Below, one piece after another: positions 34,263 through 48,700 of a DNA stretch of 64,000 nt. Source of the DNA: Allodiplogaster sudhausi (Eukaryota > Nematoda > Chromadorea > Rhabditida > Diplogasteridae); assembly GCA_945643635.1 (NCBI GenBank), contig CALZFC010000253.1, positions 128,501 to 192,500 on the forward strand, in the 5' to 3' direction. The notes beneath the pieces were generated by a model. That model searched no databases, was not told the DNA's origin, and saw only the letters and a program-made list of their open reading frames with translations. The position numbers and the translations under genes were made by a program. Numbering within the stretch: position 1 is the stretch's first letter; every line of letters begins with the position of its first letter.

Positions 34263-35854
34263 ATGTTTCGAGCGCGTAGGCAGCTTCGACTGCTACTCTG
34301 GAAGAACCCTCGACTAGCTTGGCACTCCAAGGGCTGGACTTTCTTCGAGGTCGTGACTCTTTGTTTCGTTCTCTCCCTTGCTCTCTAACTCTTTAACTCT
34401 CATCCCCTCTAGCTATCATTTTGCCACTTTATGCGGTTCACTTCAAGAAAAAAATGGTAATGGTGATTCTCTTCTGAATAAGTGATTTGCTGGCTATGAT
34501 GATTTCGCAGGTGTTTATGCCGATCGTGTTTCTAGGTCTGATCTGCTTAATGTCCGGCGTAAGTTTAACAAAAATTCGCGATCGATGCACTCATATTATA
34601 TAAGCAAATTTTGCTTGCAATAAAACATGATTTCTCTAGCTACATATGGAAAGAATTTTAACATATCTTGATAGTACATTGAAGACTTTTTTTAAACAGG
34701 AAAACCGCATCGTACTAACATAAGTTTCGGTGCTTTCAGTTCGACATGAAAATGACGCCTGAGATGCGCTTCGCACGCTATGAAATTAAGGGAAATCGAG
34801 AGGATCGTACAAATTGCGCAGCGACGAAGCTGGCATATGCGTAAGATGAATGTTCATATCTGAAAATAGTTAATTCAATACAATTAATACTTTCGAACTT
34901 TTGAATTCCGTGGACAAAATTGTTAAAGGAGATCTAAGGCGAATAAACAGTGGCTTGTTTTTTTTTCGCAATATTTGGTCAGGTTGAGCTAGAACCTTCG
35001 ATTGCAGGTGCCCCGAAGTCACAAAAATCTCTCTGCCCTGAGGAAATTAACAACATTCTCTACTTTGAATTCGCCAATATTTTATTTACCCGCCATTTTC
35101 AAAAAATTTGGCAGAACCACACCGTGGCCGACTGGGCCATTCAACTCGAGCACTTAAAATGCATACATATGTAGGTTCAAACGATCTACAGTTCCTGGTG
35201 GATTCATGAAGCCAGGGAGGAAATTGGGCTTCTGAATACTGAAAAGCCTATTAACTATCGCTAGAGATAGACAAAAGCGCTTTTGCAATATGGACTCTTG
35301 CACAACATCAGTTTTAGCACCTCTGGGGTGCGGGCCAAAGTTGACCGCGGTCTTCAAAGTTTGCTCAAATAGTTAGTATCTAATTTCCACAGCTCAAGTA
35401 GCCATCTGAAATAGTTCAATGACTACCTGCGAATATCTGGACATCAATATTACTTTAGGTATAGAAGTAAATGAGGTATTTTATCCTCCTGAACCTTCTG
35501 GACCCCTTGCCGAGTGCATGAATCGGGCACTGATGGAATACAGTATATAAACTCATGCTATTAAATTGCAATTAGACTACAAATCTGTCGTTGGGATGTT
35601 TTAAAATGTAACTAAAACAAAATTTCAATAAAAACTACCCGGAGTTCAAAGAAATAAATTATTTTGTCCATCACGCCTATATGTGCAATCTGGGTGATTT
35701 GAGTTATTGATTTTTTTCTTGCTTATTAGTGGGTCAGTTAAACCAATAACTTGAAAGTAGAAGCTTGTCTGTATAAAGAAACAACCCTGACAATTTCATA
35801 AGCATTCTTCTACTTTGAAGAAATATATACATGAAAAACCAAAAGGTGATAATC

Positions 35855-35871
35855 TTTTGGCCAGTACTGTA
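35855..35871. mobile_element. Terminal relic of a Tc1-like element
   Basis: TCTTTTGGCCAGTACTG followed by TA is the complement of the widespread Tc1-type terminus CAGTACTGGCCAAAA. It lies in an intron of the left ABCA copy and is followed by a 26-bp direct duplication (CCAGTACTCTGCTAGTATTT). The other end was not found. Confidence 0.5.
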
Positions 35872-36559
35872 CTCTGCTAGTATTTTCAGGCCAGTACTCT
35901 GCTAGTATTTTCAGGACGCTGGATGTTATCGATGACTTTTGGATCAACCAAACAGTAAATTTTTTAAACAGCGGAAATGCCAGCGTGTGCGAGGTTCAGA
36001 GTTCCCAAGGATGATAAGCACTTAGATTTGTGGTGATTCTCACGATTAAGTGCTTCACTTGTTGCAGAACAAGAACATAATACTGGCACCGTTCCCAAAT
36101 CGTGAAGCGTTTGTGAAAGCACTTCAGAACGACTCGAAAACTAATCCAGAGTACCTACTTAAAAAAACATTTTCGGAGACCTAACAATTCGTCGTAAAAA
36201 AATTCTTTTTTTTTTTTACATAAGATTAAATTAAGTCATGCTTTAGATATTTCGCTGGAATTCTTATCATGAAGTTCGACAACAATTGTCGTCGCAACGT
36301 TGACTACAGAATTTGGAAGTACAACGAGAAATCTGTGAGCCATTTTGGTTGCTACGAATTACATCTACAGAACTATTTACATATGCATAATTTATTTTTA
36401 GTAAAGACAGCCATGTAGACATTGTTCTTTTTCAGTACCGTCTTCATAGTCTCTATCGCACGGATGGCCAGTTCAGCTATCTGATGGCTGACCGCAAGGA
36501 AACAAGCAAAAAATCAACAACAACGTCTACAACGAGCACAAACAGTAGAATATCCGTTC

Positions 36560-37260
36560 CTGGTGGCGGATATAAAGCACTGACAGTCCGTACTTAGGGG
36601 AACCTTAAAGGAGGCCTTAAGGGAAAAACTCCTACCACGAAGTCCCTGACGGATTTGGACGGAATGATAAAAAGAACGGAGTAAAGAATGAACAGAAATG
36701 GTGCTACTGCCCCTTGCCTCTCTCCCCAGAAACTTGTGGTTTGCACCACTGCCAGGTGAGCCTACGTGTTAAGAAAAACCCGGCCAATGTTGGTTGCGCG
36801 CACCATATGTATGCAATTAATGGGCATGAGACGGTTGGCACTAGCGGCCGCAGTGTTGCTCTGTTGAAAATTTTTGAAAATGGCGGGACAATAAAATATT
36901 TGGGAATTCAAAGTAGAAAACAGTGCTAATTTCCTCAGGGCATGAAGGTTTTTGTGACTTCGGGACACTTGCAATCGAAGTTTCTAGCATGACCCGACCA
37001 AATAAGGCGAAAAAAACAAGACACTATTTATTCGACTTGGACCTCCTTTAAGGATAAATCAGTTTTTAGAGAGCCCTGTATTCTTAACACTATCCATTAA
37101 CGATATCCTTAGTGCAATTCGAAGTTGAAATCCGTAGTTCAAAAATGTTCCTTCCGTCTATTCCGCATTTTGACGGATTCAAATAAGGATTGAGAGAGCT
37201 TCCTTAAGCCCCACCCACCAAGTTGACAGAATTTCATTTCCGTGTGGCGTGAGGCCGTCT
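36560..37260. mobile_element. Insert of unknown type in the extracellular-domain coding region of the left ABCA copy
   Basis: The right copy encodes an uninterrupted run from YLMADSKEK to SVPYVSNGILSL (minus strand, about 47150-47290). In the left copy the matching sequences are separated by about 700 bp with no similarity. Neither clear terminal inverted repeats nor a target duplication was found; TTAAGGGA/TCCTTAAG near the ends is suggestive only. Confidence 0.5.
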
Positions 37261-40200
37261 GATCAACTTGATGGCAGCGTTCTCTCTGATCCCTACTTCA
37301 GCAACGGGATCTTGTCACTCTGATTGCCATCGAACAATCATTTCTCGGGGTTTCTTTATCTCATTCCTCTGATGATTCAATGCGAAAATGGTTTAAACTG
37401 ATAAAGAATCGTTTAGAATAGTTCAAAAGAGCGCTCACTTACATACAACATCACATTCGCGGCGCAGCCACCTTTACCGGACATCAAGTCAGGCTTCAAG
37501 TTGCCTGTATTATGTTAGTCGATCACATTACATTATTTCATATATAAATTAAAGTGGTCCATAAAAGTAATATATTGCGTGTAAAGAAGATTTTCCTAAT
37601 TTCATATTTACAGACTGCGACTCTTCCATATCTGACTCTCGCATACTCTTTCATGGCATATCCAGTGGTGCTGCATACGACACGTGAGATTGCAGACGAA
37701 ATCGAAAGTGGAATGATGGTATCGTTTTGTTGAGACTCGAACCCGCATGTTCGGCAAGTAAAGTGGTAACCTTACCAATCGGCTATCATGACAGGCATAT
37801 CTGATGGTGATGGGCATGGGACGAGGCGTATTCATTGCCTCTCATTCGATTACCGCTTTTCTCAAGCTGCTGCCGGCACTCCTGATAAATACCATTCCAT
37901 TGGTTGCCATGAAGATGGTTGGAATCATTAATCCCCGACTTTAATTATGTATGTAGTTGACTTCTTCTGCATTGCTTGAGGCCCCTAACTTCTTGCTCGT
38001 GTACATGCTGACTCTCCTGTTCTTCGTGTGCCTTGTCGGCCTGGCTGCCCTCTGCGCCGTCCTCTTTCGTTCTGCGACTACCGCCATTAAAGGTTCTTAT
38101 GTTATGGGATTAAGATTTTCTCATTTCTATGTATGTATTCTGAGTCCAAAAACAATATAGAAGCCTGCAGTATCCGCGATGCTCATGCCGATGTTACTTG
38201 TCCTGAGCATGCTGGCCGCCCCTAAACGAGAGAAAATTGGCGCTGCGTGCGCCGCTTCTCTCAATCCGTTCGTTGCACACAAATACGCATTTGACATTGT
38301 CGTCGAATGGTTGCAGAGAGGTCGGTTCATTTCATTCCATGTTCTAAGTAAATTACAGCTCTTCTACTACTTGTAGTGTATTATATTAAAGATATGTAGA
38401 TTAAGCTGCAGTAATGAATCGCATTCAGGCGAATCTCTGTCCTTTTCGAAGATCTTCGCCGAATCGTATCGTTTCTCTTTCGGAATCGCCATGGTTATGC
38501 TCCTCGTTGATGCGATTCTTCTCTTCCTGCTCACCTTTCTAATCGACAAAGCATATTCATCTTCTGGTTAGAATGCCGCCAAACCAATTGGAAGGAGTTG
38601 CTGAACTGAAATTGCAGGAGTCATATCACTCCTGCTCTCTTTTCTTCGCAGTGTAACCGCTCGGAAGGAGACTCTCGGTGAGAAGAAATTACTCTGAATC
38701 GTTGTCCAAAGCGACTTTCTACTTCAGGAGAAGCCTCGGTGGCCTACGGGGTGGTGGCCTATTTAGAGGCGGACGCCGTCCACGTCGAATGCGGCATCGA
38801 TGCGACTGGCGTCGTCAAGATCTGGCGCAGTGGGCAACGAGCCGTCAATGGACTCAATCTCAAGACGTATCGTGGAGAGGTCAATTCTTGACCAATTATT
38901 CGCCAGTGTATTTATTAAGATAATATTAAGACCAAAATGTTATATACACTCCATTTGACACGATACAACTCACATCCAGGTTACTGTACTCCTCGGCCAC
39001 AACGGTGCAGGAAAAAGTACAACTTTCTCGATGCTTGCGGGCATTGCCGCTAATACCAAAGGAACTATACAAATCTGTGGCCTTGACATTCAGAAGAACT
39101 TAACAAAGTGCCAAGACAAGCTTGGCTACTGTTCACAGGGAAATCCACTCTTCCCAGTTCGTTTAATTTCATCTTCAATTGATCGCCTCAATCAGCGACT
39201 GTAATTAGTAACATCAACATGGTCTTCTTTTTCTAGCAACTCACAGTGCATGAACATCTCGAGTTCTTCGCGCGCATGAAAGGAGTTCCCCGTGAGAAGT
39301 GGCTTAATGATCGAGATGAACTCCTAGAACATCTCAGTCTCTCTGAAAAATTTGACACTGTAAGCGCGCACTTCCATTTATTAATATATTTTGACTGTGT
39401 AATTTAATTTTCATTTAATTCATCTCCAATTTCCACGAGTGATGCGCACAGTTCCATGTGGCGTTGTTTCCTAAAAGATTTCCGAACGTAGAAGTCTCGC
39501 GCCCTGAGCGGCGGCATGAAGCGTAAGTTGTGTGTGGCGATGGCGTTGATTGGCGGCGGAGGAGTTGTTCTGTTGGACGAGCCGACCGCAAGCATGGACA
39601 CGAGCGCCCGCAGAGACGTGGAGCGGCTGCTGCAGGCGTACAAGCACAAGTGGTCGGTTCACGAGGATTCACGAGGTACTGAGATGCTGTTCTTGCAGCA
39701 CGATTCTCATGACGACGCACTACACGGACGAGGCCGAGCAACTCGCCGACCGCATCGCCATCATGGCACGTGGCAAAGTGATCGCCGCTGGCGCAGTTCC
39801 TCAAGAATCGGTAGCCATCCTGCTTCCATTGAATAACTTGGGCAGTGCCGAGAAGAATGACTTGCCTAATAGTTCCTTGCCTCAGCTTCGGAACTGATTT
39901 CATTCTCTGCTTCGTTCTTCGCGACACGACCGACGCAGCCAAGCGTGCGGATGTAATCAAACAGCTCGCGAAGATGCACGTTCCGTCTTCGTCGCTCTTC
40001 TCTTTCCACGCCGCGCAGCTCGAGATCGCGCTGCCTGCTCAGCATCGCGGAAAGTCAGACTGATATCGTTAATATGTTATAGTGTGTATACCGACAAACA
40101 TCATCATATGTACACATATTTTATTCTTTTGAAGGTTTGCTCAACTTTTCGCTGAGTTGGAGAAGAATTCGGAGAGTCTAAGAATTGCAAGTTTTGGCGT

Positions 40201-41113
40201 CTCTCTCAACAGCCTCGAGCAGGTCTTCTTGAGGTGCGCTCTGAACCGTATAAATTATAATCAATCTGTTTTACGTGATTGTTTGACAGAATTGGCGAGT
40301 TGGCACATGGCGAGAACAAAGAGGAAGTTCTCGCGTATTCAGGCCGCCGCAACGAAGGACTGGTCCTCTGGGCGAAGCGGTTCGGCTGGCTGATTCGCAA
40401 GCAGCTGCTGTTCACTCTCGCGCACTGGTATAGCCTTCTCCTACAGATCGGCCTGCCTTGTCTTCTTCTTCTCGCTTTCACCATTGATCCCGCGGACAGC
40501 AAATTCCAGAAGGACAACTTTCCAGGTAAGTTCATGAAGAAATTATTAGATTGTACCAATAATTAAATTCTGGTCTCTTAATTATTCAAAATTCTCCAAA
40601 GGGAATGAATTCTAAACCTAGTAACGTATTGTTGCAGAGCTGGTTTTCAACTTCAATAAGTACTTATTTTCCTGAACATCAGTAGTACATCAGAAACAGA
40701 TTATCGTGAACGTCTCGTAAACTCGAAAACTGAGGTTCACGAATGTATCTGAGTGAGTATACATATATGTCTTTATGATTCAATGTAAGAACATTATATT
40801 GATGATCCTATCTGATTTTAGGTAGACTTTGTCAATACGAGCAATATCGACAACTGGTTTATGAAACAGCCGCGGTCGGTTCCAACATTTCTGGGGGGCG
40901 AGTCAATTTGTTTAATAAATAAAGCATTTTTTATCAATTCTCAAGTAATCGAATGTGCTCTAGGAACTGATGGCAACGGTAATAATGGAACTGCCACTCT
41001 CGTGGAGAACTCTGCATTTCTCCACGTCGCGCCAGCCCTGATTTCGCTTACCAACTCGATTGAATACAGCGGTTTATTTTATTGCATGCATGTACATACG
41101 TAGTACATATGTA

Positions 41114-41753
41114 CAGTATCGTCCAACATTGTTGGGTCCGCGATTAATAGGATTAACCCGATTAATAGGATTAATTAAATTAATTTAAATAATTCAAACT
41201 TAACTTGCGGAGCGGGGACGCATTCTCTTGTCGTTTTCTTTACAGAGAAGTGATTTCGCGATATGGAAAAAGTATTCATCAAGTTAAATTGCGAAAATGT
41301 CATAAAATGACAGAAATCTGAAAGGGTGGTTTTCCCCAGTCTTTAGCACAATACGCTGCTCGAAAAACTAGAGTATTGTTATTTGTGATTATTCCGCTAC
41401 AATTTTGCTTTAATTGTGTTTGTGGGACGATTTCATAATTAATAATAGCATTCAATTTACTTTTACACGACTTTTGAGGCTTAAATGTTGAAAAATCATA
41501 TTTTCATGCAAAACTGCTGCTAAACAGCGGGGAAAAGCCACCCTCTCAGATTTCTGTCATTTTATAACATTTTCGCAATTTAACTTGATGAATACTTATT
41601 CCATACCGCAAAATCACTTCCCTGTAAAGAAAACCACAAGACGATGCGTCCCCGCTCCACAATTTGAGTTTGAATTATTTAAATTAATTTAATTAATCCT
41701 ATTAATCGGATTAATCCTATTAATCGCGGACCCAACAATGTTGGACGGTACTG
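41114..41753. mobile_element. Palindromic mariner-like MITE, copy 2
   Basis: 640 bp, with ends TA|CAGTATCGTCCAACATTG and CAATGTTGGACGGTACTG|TA. The arms match copy 1 (10762-11405). The central block (TAGAGTATTGTTATTTGTG onward) runs in the opposite orientation relative to the flanking arms. It lies in a TMD2 intron of the left ABCA copy and is absent from the right copy. Confidence 0.88.
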
Positions 41754-42769
41754 TATGTATGTACATATGCATGCATATACATATGCAGTTGCCAACTTCG
41801 AGCATTTGCAGCATCAGTTACGAGCGGTATTCAACTCTACAATGATTTGAAGACGACAGAGATTAAAGCAGCGAACTGCAAGGTTTGCTTGGATCTTCGC
41901 TTGAACACCCGACCAAATTGATAAATGTGCCTAATTGAAACATTGCAGACACAAATGATGGGTCCTGTGCTGGTCGTCATTTTCGCCCTGTTCTCTGACA
42001 ACTTTGTAAACCTTTCCCACTATCAACCGAACGTACAAATTTTCTCATCAGGTTTTCAGTTCAATCCTACCGTTGATTTCTGCATTTCGATTCAGTTATA
42101 CCGAATGGGATATTTTCAGCAAAATCTTGCTGGCCTCTCGAAGTCGCTGTACTGGTTAGCCACTTTTATCTACGATATGGTGTTCTTCATTGTCTCCACT
42201 GCCATCTTCGCCATCTTGTTCTTCTTGGCCGGTTGGGAGGGAACATTGGCTAGTCAGTATTCTTGAATCCTCTTTTTTGATGGAATTGCTTCTGTCATCT
42301 TCAGGCATGTTCCACTATTCTGACATTTACAGATCGACTATATGTTTAATCAATTGTGTGCTTATTTTTAGTTGCTTAGCTCTATGATCCTGGGTATCAT
42401 TTCGATGTTTGCCGATGTAGCAAGTGGGGACAAACAATATGAAAAGGCCAGGAATGGTGAAGCGCTTGCAAATCTTGAGGAAGATAACTTTTGGACCCGC
42501 ACAATTGAGCTTGGCTTTCCTTTAGTGTACTCGCGAAACGACATAAACAAAGATTTTTCAGTAGGTCACGCTCTCTTCAGTCCCTATTTTAATGCGTCTC
42601 ATTTCTCAGCCGCTCACCTTCATCTTGCTGCCGGTCTACGGGCTCTCTCGTGCCTCGGGCACTTACAGCAAGATCAAGAAAAAGGGCGATCCATGGAAAT
42701 GGGAAAAATTAAAAAAAAATTAACACTGATAGTCATCTTCCAAGGGTAAGTAGAGACGAAAAAAGTGCC

Positions 42770-45700
42770 TTACGAACTTTGCAAAAATTCATGCCCCTCC
42801 CAATTAGGATAGCACCCAAGATTTTGCTGAAACCCAATAGGTATAACTGAATCGAAGAATCGAAATACAGAAATAATGGCAACGATAGGATGGAATTCAA
42901 AACCTGATGAGAAAATTTGCACGTTCGATTGATGGTTGGAAAGGTCACAAAATTGCCAGTGAACAGGGCGAAGATGACGACCAGCACCGCACAAATCATT
43001 TGTGTCTGCATTGTTTCAGTTAGGCACATTTATCAATTTGGGTCAGGTGTTCAAGCGAAGATCCAAACAAACCTTGCTGTTCGCTGCTTCAATCGCTGTC
43101 GTCTTCAAATTTCTGTAGAGTTGAATGCCACTCGTAATTGCCGCTGTAAATATTTGTATTTGATAACGGGATTTATGCATGTGTATATATCTACATACAT
43201 GCCCATAACACACCTTTGTTATTTTCAAGCGAATTGGCAAGCGTTATGAGAGCTAGCGCAACGTGGAGAAATGCAGAGTTCTCCACAAGAATGGTATTGC
43301 CGTTAGTGCCGCTGCCGTCAATTCCTCAATTCGGTCCTTGTGAATTAACAGAATGTTTTCAAACCTTAAGCAAATTTACTTGCCCCCGACAAATGTCGGC
43401 ACCGACCGCGGCTGTTTCACAAACCAGCTGTCACTATCGTTCGGCTTGACTGAGTCCACCTAAAATTAAAAAAAGATCACCGCCGTCATATTCTTACATA
43501 CATATGTCTATGAATCATATATGTTATATACTAATCATATAATGATCATATAAACTCATTGTCAGACAGAGTCATGAACCTCAATTTTCGTGTTTTTGAG
43601 AATTCCACGATACACATCTTCTGATGTATTGAGGCTCATGAGAATCAGTCGCTCGCCGTCGTAGTCGTTGAAGTTGAAAATTAATTCTGCAATAAAATAA
43701 TAGGTTTAGAGTTCATTATGTTTCAATTACTGCTAAAGGAGTACAATATAAGTTATTACATTAAGAGATAAGAATTGCATCCCAGGCACATTTCAATAAT
43801 TCTTCATGAACTCGCCTTCAGTGTCATCATTCTCGCCCTTGCTGTCCGAGCATCTTGTAGAAATGAGAAGGAGAAGAAGAAGACAAGGTAGGCCGATCTG
43901 GAGGAGAACGCTAGGCCAGTGCGCGAGAGTGAACAACAGCCGTTTGCGAATCAGCCAGCCGAACCGCTTCGCCCAGAGGACCAGTCCTTTGTTGCGGCGG
44001 CCTGAATACGCGAGGCAAATATACCGCACACTTCTTGTTAGTCTACCAACGAGCGGTGTGCGAGAAAGGTTGATTCCTGTCCTTGTTCTAATGCCCTTTA
44101 AACGCTAACCGTCATCATCGAGGACCTCAGCGATGGCCTGGGCAATCCTCTTTCGTTCTTCCTCTTTGTTTTCGCCATGTGCCAACTCGCCAATTATGTC
44201 AAGCAGTCAAGTAAAACAGACAGGTTATAATTTATACGGTTCAGAACGTATGGAACTTCCGCACCTCAAGAAGACCTGCTCGAGGTTATTTAGAGAGACG
44301 CCAAAATTTGCGATTCCGAGACTCTCCGAATTCTTCTCCAACTCAGCGAAAAGTTGAGCAAACCTTCAAAAGAATAAAATATGCGTACATATGATGATGC
44401 TGTTTGTCTGTTTGTCGGCATACACACTAAAACATATTAACAATATCAGTCTGACTTTCCGCGATGCTGAGCAGGCAGCGCGATCTCGAGCTGTGCAGCG
44501 TGGAAAGAGAAGAGCGACGAAGACGGAACGTGCATCTTTGCAAGCTGTTTGATGGAATCCGCACGCTTGGCTGCGTCGGTCGTGTCGCGAAGAACGACGC
44601 AGAGAATGAAACCAGTTCCAAAGCTGAGGCAAGGAACTATTAGGCAAGTAATTTTTTTCGGTACTGCACATGGTAATTCAATGGAAGCAGGATGGCTACC
44701 GATTCTTGAGGAACTGCGCGGTGCCAGCGGCGACCACTTTGCCGCGTGCCATGATGGCGATGCGGTCGGCGAGTTGCTCGGCCTCGTCCGTGTAGTGCGT
44801 CGTCATGAGAATCGTGCTGCAAGAACAGCATCGCAGTACCTCGTGAATCCGAGTGGACCGACCACTTGTGCTTGTACGGTTGCAGCAGCCGCTCCACGTC
44901 TCTGCGGGCGCCCGTGTCCATGCCTGCGGTCGGCTCGTCCAACAGAACAACTCCTCCGCCGCCAATCAACGCCATCGCCACACACAACTTACGCTTCATG
45001 CCGCCGCTCAGGGCGCGAGACTTCTACGTTGGGAAATCTTTTAGGAAACTACGCCACGATGGAACGGTGCTCATCACTCGTGCAAATTGGAGATGAATGA
45101 AATGAAAATTAAATTATACAGTCAAAATATATTAATAAATGGAAGTGCGCTTACAGTCTTAAATTTTTCAGAGAGACTGAGATGTTCTAGGAGTTCATCT
45201 CGATCCTTAAGCCACTTCTCACGTGGAACTCCTTTCATGCGCGCGAAGAACTCGAGATGTTCATGCACTGTGAGTTGCTAGAAAAAGAAGATGATGTTGA
45301 TGTTACTAATTACAGTCGCTGATTGAGGCGATCAATTGAAGGTAAAATAAAACGAACTGGGAAGAGTGGATTTCCCTGTGGACAGTAGCCAAGCTTGTCT
45401 TGGCACTTTGCCAAGTTCTTTTGAATTTCCATGCCACAGATTGGAATAGTTCCTTTGGTGGGAGCAGCAATGCCCGCAAGCATCGAGAAAGTAGTGCTTT
45501 TCCCAGCACCGTTGTGGCCGAGGAGTACCGTAACCTGGATGGGAGTTGTATCGTGTCAAATGGAGTGAACAATACATTTTGATCTTAGTATTATCTTAAT
45601 ATATACACAGGCGAATAATAGGTCAAGAATTGACCTCTCCACGATATGCCTTGAGATTGAGTCCATTGACGGCTCGCTGCCCACTGCGCCAGATCTTGAC

Positions 45701-48700
45701 GACGCCAGTCGCATCGATGTCGCATTCGCCGTCAGGGTGGACCGCGTCCGCCTCTAAACCGTCCACCACCCCGTAGGCCACCGAGGCTTCTCCTGAAGTA
45801 GAAAGTCGCTTTGGACAACGATTCAGAGTAATTTCTTCTCACCGAGAGTCTCCTTCCGAGCGGTTACACTGCGAAGAAAAGAGAGCAGCAGAGAGATGAC
45901 TCCTGTAATTTCAGTTCAGCAACTCCTTCCAATTGGTTCGTAGCATTCTAACCAGACGATGAATATGCTTTGTCGATTAGAAAGGTGAGCAGGAAGAGAA
46001 GAATCGCATCAACGAGGAGCATAACCATGGCGATTCCGAAAGAGAAACGATAAGATCTTCGAAAAGGACAGAGATTCGCCTGAATGCGATTCATTACTGC
46101 AGCTTAATCTACCTTTCTTTAATATAATACACTACAAGTAGTAGAAGAGCTGTAATTTACTTAGAACATGGAATGAAATGAACCGACCTCTCTGCAACCA
46201 TTCGGCGACGATGTCAAATGCATATTTGTGTGCAATGAAGGGATTGAGGGAAGCGGCGCACGCAGCGCCAATTTTCTCTCGTTTTGGAGCGATCAGCAGG
46301 CTCAGGATAAGCAACATCGGTATGAGCATCGCGGATACTAAAGGTTTCAATATTATGAGAAAATAGGAATCCCATGACGTACCTTTTATGGCGGTAGTCG
46401 CAGAACGAAAGAGGACAGCGCAGATAGCAGCCAGGCCGACAAGGCACACGAAGAGCAGGAGAGTCAGCATGTACACGAGCAAGAAGTTAGGGGCCTCAAG
46501 CAATGCAGAAGAAGTCAACTACATACATAATTAAAGTCGGGGATTAATGATTCCAACCATCTTCATGGCAACCAATGGAATGGTATTTATCAGGAGTGCC
46601 GGCAACAGCTTGAGAAAAGCGGTAATCGAATGAGAGGCAATGAATACGCCTCGCCCCATGCCCATCACTATTAGATAATCCTGTCAAGATAGCCGATTGG
46701 TGAGGTTACCACTTTACTTGCCGAAACTTTGTGGGATCGATTCTTGCTTGCAACATTTCCTTGAACAAAAACGATACCTTCATTCCGCTTTCGATTTCGC
46801 TTGCAATCTCACGTGTCGCATGCAGCACGGCTGGATACGCCATGAATGTGTACACGACAACCAGATATCGAACGGTAAACGTCTGTAAATATCAAGGAAT
46901 TCTTGAAATTTGACAACATGTTACGTTATTTGGAGCACTTTAAGTTCTTAATTTCTATTGAAATATGGTAAAGTGATCGACCACTGGGGCTGTGAGGCCG
47001 GACTTGATGAGCGGCAAAGATGGCTGTGCCGCGAACTTGATGAATTGTGAGCGAGGCGCCGAAATATTCTTGAAGTATTTTATTTAGCATCAAAGCTGCA
47101 CAAAAAACATGCGATAAGGAAACCTTGAGAAATGATTGTTCGATGGCAATCTGCAGTGACAGGATTCCATTGCTGACGTAGGGAACAGAGAGGAGGAAGC
47201 TGCCATCATTTTGATCTTCCTGACCGGATGACTCCTCAGTCGTTGACGTCGTATCTTTTTCCTTGCTGTCAGCCATCAGATAGCCGAACTGGCCATCCGT
47301 GCGATAGAGACTGTTCAGATGGTACTGAAAAAGAATAAGATCCGCATGCTTTGTTTCAAGAAATATTTATGCCTTGGTAAATTTCTTTAGATGTAATTCG
47401 TAGCGACCAAAATGACTCACTGATCCATTGTTGTACTTCCAGATTCTGTAGTCAAGGATATTCTTATCCTTGTTGAACTTCTTGATAAGAATTCCAGCGA
47501 AGTATCTAGAGTATGCATTTGTATATATGACGCGATTTGCGAGAGAATCGCAATGGCCGGGGACCCGGTTAAAATCCCGGCTTGGATTTTCTTCGAAAGT
47601 TCCTTATAGGTGTTTTCTGTTATGAAATCGATTGGAAGTGGTCTATAGATCGGAAAATCCCGTTTTCGTTTGCTATGAAGGCTTAAAATACATATGGGCC
47701 GCGCAGGGGGGCGAGCTGGATGCACATCTCGGGTCACTGCGCCGCACTTTCTTGAAATATATAAACGAAAATTTACATCTCAATAGCCAAGATATTGCTC
47801 TGAACAGTTAAAAAAAGAAAAATTTGAAAATTATAGATTTATAAAGTATTTATAGACATTAAGTATTTATAGACATTGACTTTTGAAAGGACGCAGAAAT
47901 GTTATTTCTCAATTTAGCAGAACCAAGACTAGATCTTTGTATAGAGCAGGAAAAGAGCTTTCGAATGCACTATAGGATTTAGAAAACTTAGGAGGTCTTT
48001 GATGTTTCCTGATCGATTATTTCGGTATGGCAGTACAAATCAGCACGACCGCGGATTAAAAAAGGTACTTAAAAATCTTTTCACAATTCCCAACATAAAC
48101 AAGAAGAAAGAGCATGAAACTTGCTATGTTGACCTCTTTAATTAGAAATAAAAAAAATTACGAGGTTTTGTTATAAGTCAAAAGAATAGAGCATCTGCTT
48201 TAAACAATTATTCAAGGAAAGGCGCCGAAAAAAATTGGAATATTTTAATTCGAATAACTAAAAAAAATTAATTATTGGATGGAATGCTGGTGCCACTACC
48301 GGCCCTAATTTTATGGCTGATATTAAACATCGTTGAATTGAAACTTTATTGAAAGGGGTTCAGCTTGTAGCAAATTTCACGCTCTTTCTTACGGTTTATG
48401 TTTGGACTTGCGGAGATGATTTTGAATGGCTGATTTGTACTGGTGCACCCGAATAATCGAGCAGGAAACATCAAAGACTTCCTAAGTTTTCTAAATCCAA
48501 TAGTGCATTCGAAAGCTCTTTTCCTGCTCCATACCACTGTGCAGAGGTGTCAACGGCCCGGCCCGGCCCGGCCCGGCCCGGCCCGATGGGCCGGCGGGCC
48601 CAACATTCCGTGGGCCCGGGCCGGGCCGGGCCGGGCCCACGAAATGTTGGGCCGGCCCGTGGGCCCGATTGGGCCCGATTATTTTAGAACTTAGTGTATG

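Larger units (their letters stand above)
34263..42723 (+). pseudogene. ABCA-subfamily (CED-7/ABT-like) transporter, left copy, decayed and lacking NBD2
   Basis: ABCA proteins are lipid-moving full transporters (TMD1-NBD1-TMD2-NBD2). This copy starts MFRARRQLRLLLWKNPRLAW (34263-34349), continues VFMPIVFLGLICLMSG (34511-34558) and an extracellular domain, then TMD1 exons (37613-38568), NBD1 with Walker A GHNGAGKST (38980-39156), QLTVHEHLEFF (39239-39360), and LSGGMKRKL plus VVLLDEPT (39492-39652), H-loop TILMTTHYTDEAE, then TMD2 exons to WKWEKLKKN and TAA at 42721. NBD2 is absent. Decay: a one-base loss at about 37350 (ILSL/IAIEQSF), a frame break near 40674, an insert at about 36560-37260, and TASMD instead of TAGMD after Walker B. 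A MITE (41114-41753) lies in a TMD2 intron. The inverted partner is at 42770-50448. Confidence 0.8.

Noticed and set aside
34418..34461. Extra ABCA exon after the TAG at 34412-34417
   Set aside because: Joining exon 1 directly to 34511 gives WTFFE-VFMPIVF, which continues the first transmembrane helix in frame and is mirrored in the right copy.
34950..35174. 74-codon frame in the left ABCA intron
   Set aside because: No counterpart in the right copy and no family resemblance; lies near Tc1-like relics.
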